Shown here: one piece after another, positions 61,450 through 64,000 of the stretch
How the letters are laid out: every line of letters begins with the position of its first letter
How positions within the stretch are numbered: the first letter of the stretch is position 1
DNA from: Schizophyllum amplum
Lineage: Eukaryota; Basidiomycota; Agaricomycetes; Agaricales; Schizophyllaceae
Reading direction: 5' to 3'
Assembly (NCBI GenBank): GCA_007026445.1
Contig: VDMD01000001.1
Span: forward strand, 4,650,001 to 4,714,000
DNA length: 64,000 nucleotides
Notes under the pieces: generated by a model
Told to the model about the DNA's origin: nothing
Database searches by the model: none
The model's input: only the letters and a program-made list of their open reading frames with translations
Program-made: the position numbers and the translations under genes

Positions 61450-62630
61450 GTGTCGATCACCAAACTGCCCACAGAGCTCGTCCGTATGGTCGCTTGCACC
61501 TGCGACGGCGATGCGCTACGCGCGCTGTCGCAGTCTTCTTCTTACCTGCAAGCAGTCGCGTATCCCGTTCTCCATCATTATTTCACCATTCAGTCCGCAC
61601 AGGACGTCACTTTCCTCCTCTGCAATTCGCGCGTCCATATGCTCGTGCGGTCCCTTACCATAACACTTTCAGACGCACCCATAGAATTGCCTAGACTGCC
61701 GAACGTGACGACTCTTCACTGGACCTGCGAGAACAAGGATCCTCGCCTGCAGGCTGATGCCATCGAAATCGCGATGGTACTGTCTCTCCTTCCCGCTCTG
61801 AGAAGTGTCACCCTACGAGTGGACGTCGAACGCCTCACAGACATGCACCTGGGTATCATGTTTGCAGCAGATGCGATAGAGACACTTGATATCGCCTTCC
61901 CTTCGGTGGCCCCTCAATACACGCACTGCAGTCGACCCACGGACTTCTCTCGACTTCGTCGCCTGCACCTCTCCGCATGCAAAGACTCCGACATAACACC
62001 GTACATCCGGGAATGCATCGCCCCGTACGCTCCTCATCTAGAATACGTCAGTTTTGCGTCGTCGTGCGAGTGGGTGACATTTTGCACCGCGCTGGATTGC
62101 CTTCCAAGGACGATACAAGAGATAGAAATATCTGACTTTGTTGGCATGGATGCTTACGGTGCGTCTTATCCAATTCCATCTTGCTCTAGCTGGCACTGAC
62201 CTTTGACGCAGATGATAACAGATACGAGGAGCTCTCTTGTCTGTCTACCATTGTGCTCGACGTGCGGAGGATCAAGACTGACATTGACGTCGCTTGGGAT
62301 GCTCTTACCACTTTCACGACCATATTCGCCGCCAGCCGGCTCCTGCCGGTCCTCCATACTGTCCGTATTCGCCTCGATGCAAGCGTCTTCGTCGAGGCTT
62401 TCCTCCAAGGCCGCGAAGACTGGTACATATTCGACAGTCAACACGGTGGGGAGAGTCCCATACAATGGGATGTCTGGTTACCGAACGCCATGGTTCGCGG
62501 ATCTCGCATGGAATTCGAGCTCAGCTCCGTTGAACGCTTGGATTCAGACGACTATTACATGTTACGCTTTGCAATGTCCGCGGCGTTGTCCTCTTTAGGG
62601 GACCATAGAGTCGCCTTTGTCATTTTGTAG
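61450..62630 (+). CDS. F-box/leucine-rich-type protein (family D, copy 1, 2 exons, start uncertain)
   Basis: Exons: about 61450-62158 and 62212-62630. The open frame begins TKLPTELVRMVACTCDGDALRALSQSSSYLQAV, a convincing F-box. No ATG precedes it in frame, and the first in-frame ATG (61486) would remove half of the box. CCAG just before 61450 looks like an acceptor, so a short first exon is probably missing from this model. Leucine-rich strands follow (LVRSLTITLSDA, LRSVTLRVDVERL, IETLDIAF, LRRLHLSACKD, IQEIEISDFVGMDAYG). Exon 2 runs LSTIVLDVRRIKTDIDVAWD ... FEAFLQGRED-type (VFVEAFLQGREDWYIFDSQ) to the stop at 62628-62630. The downstream paralogue shares the intron position and phase. Confidence 0.7.
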
Positions 62631-62869
62631 TTATTTCAATACTCTGCGACGCGATCCAGATTAGGTCTCTTCACTGTTAATACAATGCATCGATGGCGGT
62701 CAAGTCACACATTATCCGCCTTCCGCCAGACAAGTCCGTCTAAGACAACGGCATATAAGTTCCACGACATCCTTAAATTGATGCATTCACGGCCTGTAGT
62801 TCCTCACTCCATCCTCTACAGCGAACTGGTTACGCAGTGACATTGCAGGTCGTCGACATCACTACAGTC

Positions 62870-64000
62870 ATGTTCAACCCATCTTCAAAACGCATACGAA
62901 CCGCCACCATGCAGGACGGCATAGTAGCGTCAAGTGAATCAGCACATATATCCAATCTGATTCGCTTCGCGGACAACCCCGAGTCCTTCGACAACTTCAA
63001 CATCCTATCTCGCTGCGACGTCGATTTTCTCAGGATGTACCCGACAATCGCTACCCGCGTTTGCCGCTTATCCATAGAATCGAACGACTCAATCCGTGGG
63101 TTACCCCTAATGCGTAACGTACGGTCCTTGCAATGGATCTGGGAGCAGGCTGACGCAAGTCGATGCGCGTGTACCGCAGACCTGGCGTTAATCCTACGCA
63201 GCTTGCCATCGATTGAAGTCGCCGACTTCCGAGTGGATGTAGCGGGGACTATGACCGTTCATCAGGCTTTTGCGTGCTTATCGACCAAGCTCAAGTGTCT
63301 GCGCATCGGTTTCCCATCTCGCGCTCCGGTGGAGGTCGTCAGCGAGCATTGCCCCTATTTGCCTTCGCTAACCGACCTGGTCATACACGAGGGTCAATCC
63401 TTCGACATCGGGGCGTTCGTTGCCTACAGCGTAGCACCTGGAGCGCCTAACCTCAACTCGATTGCATTCCCGTCGACTGTCACCTGGGACGAACTAAGTG
63501 TCGCTCTCACCAGTGCAGCGGGCAGGATCGAGTACGTGATACTCAATAAGTTCCGCGGGATGGGTACCCACGGTGCGTCCTACACGGAATCACATTCCAC
63601 TGCCTCACATATGTCCCAGACGGTCGACGCGAAGCCACCTTGATCAGACTTCACAGGATCACTCTGGACGTAACCCATGCACCTCGCAACGATCTCGGAG
63701 ACTTGTGGAACGAAGCTGCGACGTTCATCCTACAGTTCATCACCCGCTTCCAGCCCCTCGCTCTCCATACCGTTGAGATCAACATATTGGCGGAAGATGT
63801 CATTCGGATGTACGAAGTCGGCGGCTATTCCTGGTCAGTGTTCACAGAGCGCCAAGGAGACACGCACTCCCAAGAGTGGCACGAATGGTTGACAAGCTTG
63901 TTGAGCCATTTGGGTATCTTCATTCGCCTCCGATTAAACATATACACTCCTTCCGTCATGTCGGATGTTGATACACGGGCATTGTCGAGCGCCAAGAGGG
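62870..64000 (+). CDS. Leucine-rich F-box-type paralogue (family D, copy 2), 3' end outside window
   Basis: Exon 1 62870-63572, intron 63573-63619, exon 2 from 63620 open to the window end. Exon 1 ends ILNKFRGMGTHG where copy 1 ends ISDFVGMDAYG, with the same phase-1 intron. Exon 2 reads EATLIRLHRITLDVTHAPRN ... LHTVEINILAEDVIRMYEVG, matching the layout of copy 1. The N-terminus (MFNPSSKRIRTATMQDGIVA) lacks the LPTELV box, so this copy may have lost its F-box, or the true start is upstream. Confidence 0.65.

Overview
The window is nuclear DNA of a filamentous basidiomycete, most likely an Agaricomycete. The genes are broken by many short introns (mostly about 50-100 bp, usually GTGCGT/GTGAGT...CAG). 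The gene content is typical of that group: several families of F-box/leucine-rich-type proteins, MYND zinc-finger proteins, a 2OG-Fe(II) oxygenase, a small multi-pass membrane protein, tRNA genes with introns and a Ty1/copia retroelement. Base composition is GC-rich. There are no operons and no bacterial signals.

Layout. 1-2.3 kb: 3' end of a copia element (reverse transcriptase, RNase H, polypurine tract, probable LTR). 2.7 kb: tRNA-Thr. 4.4-6.1 kb: intact single-exon F-box protein. 7.3-9.4 kb: two chimeric F-box genes whose heads and tails are exchanged between two families. 9.5-15.4 kb: minisatellite arrays, two more tRNA-Thr genes and a 1.3-kb purine-rich block. 15.4-18.4 kb: eight-exon membrane protein with minisatellite-filled introns. 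19.7-24.4 kb: head-to-head pair of MYND paralogues, the second with a frameshift. 25.6-27.9 kb: nine-exon 2OG-Fe(II) oxygenase. 28.1 kb: fourth tRNA-Thr. 28.2-36 kb: non-coding, mostly tandem arrays, including a 2.3-kb array at 32.9-35.2 kb. 37.1-42.4 kb: large GATA-like zinc-finger regulator with a 1.2-kb repeat-filled intron. 42.8-52.2 kb: inverted segmental duplication, F-box(+) / MYND(-) / F-box with C-terminal finger(+) / MYND fragment(+) / tRNA-Gln / F-box(-). 53.8-57.7 kb: hairpin-rich repeats, a 320-bp foldback element and two inverted copies of one coding-like repeat. 58.5-64 kb: three-exon F-box gene, a weakly supported small gene and two tandem two-exon leucine-rich genes, the last cut by the window end.

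The genes do not form a pathway. The common theme is turnover: recently duplicated F-box and MYND families (likely ubiquitin-ligase adaptors and regulators), reshuffled by recombination, among minisatellites whose repeat units are mostly about 16-28 bp whatever their sequence. Exon structures below were worked out by hand from splice sites, phase and paralogue comparison. Family names come from recognised motifs, not from database searches.
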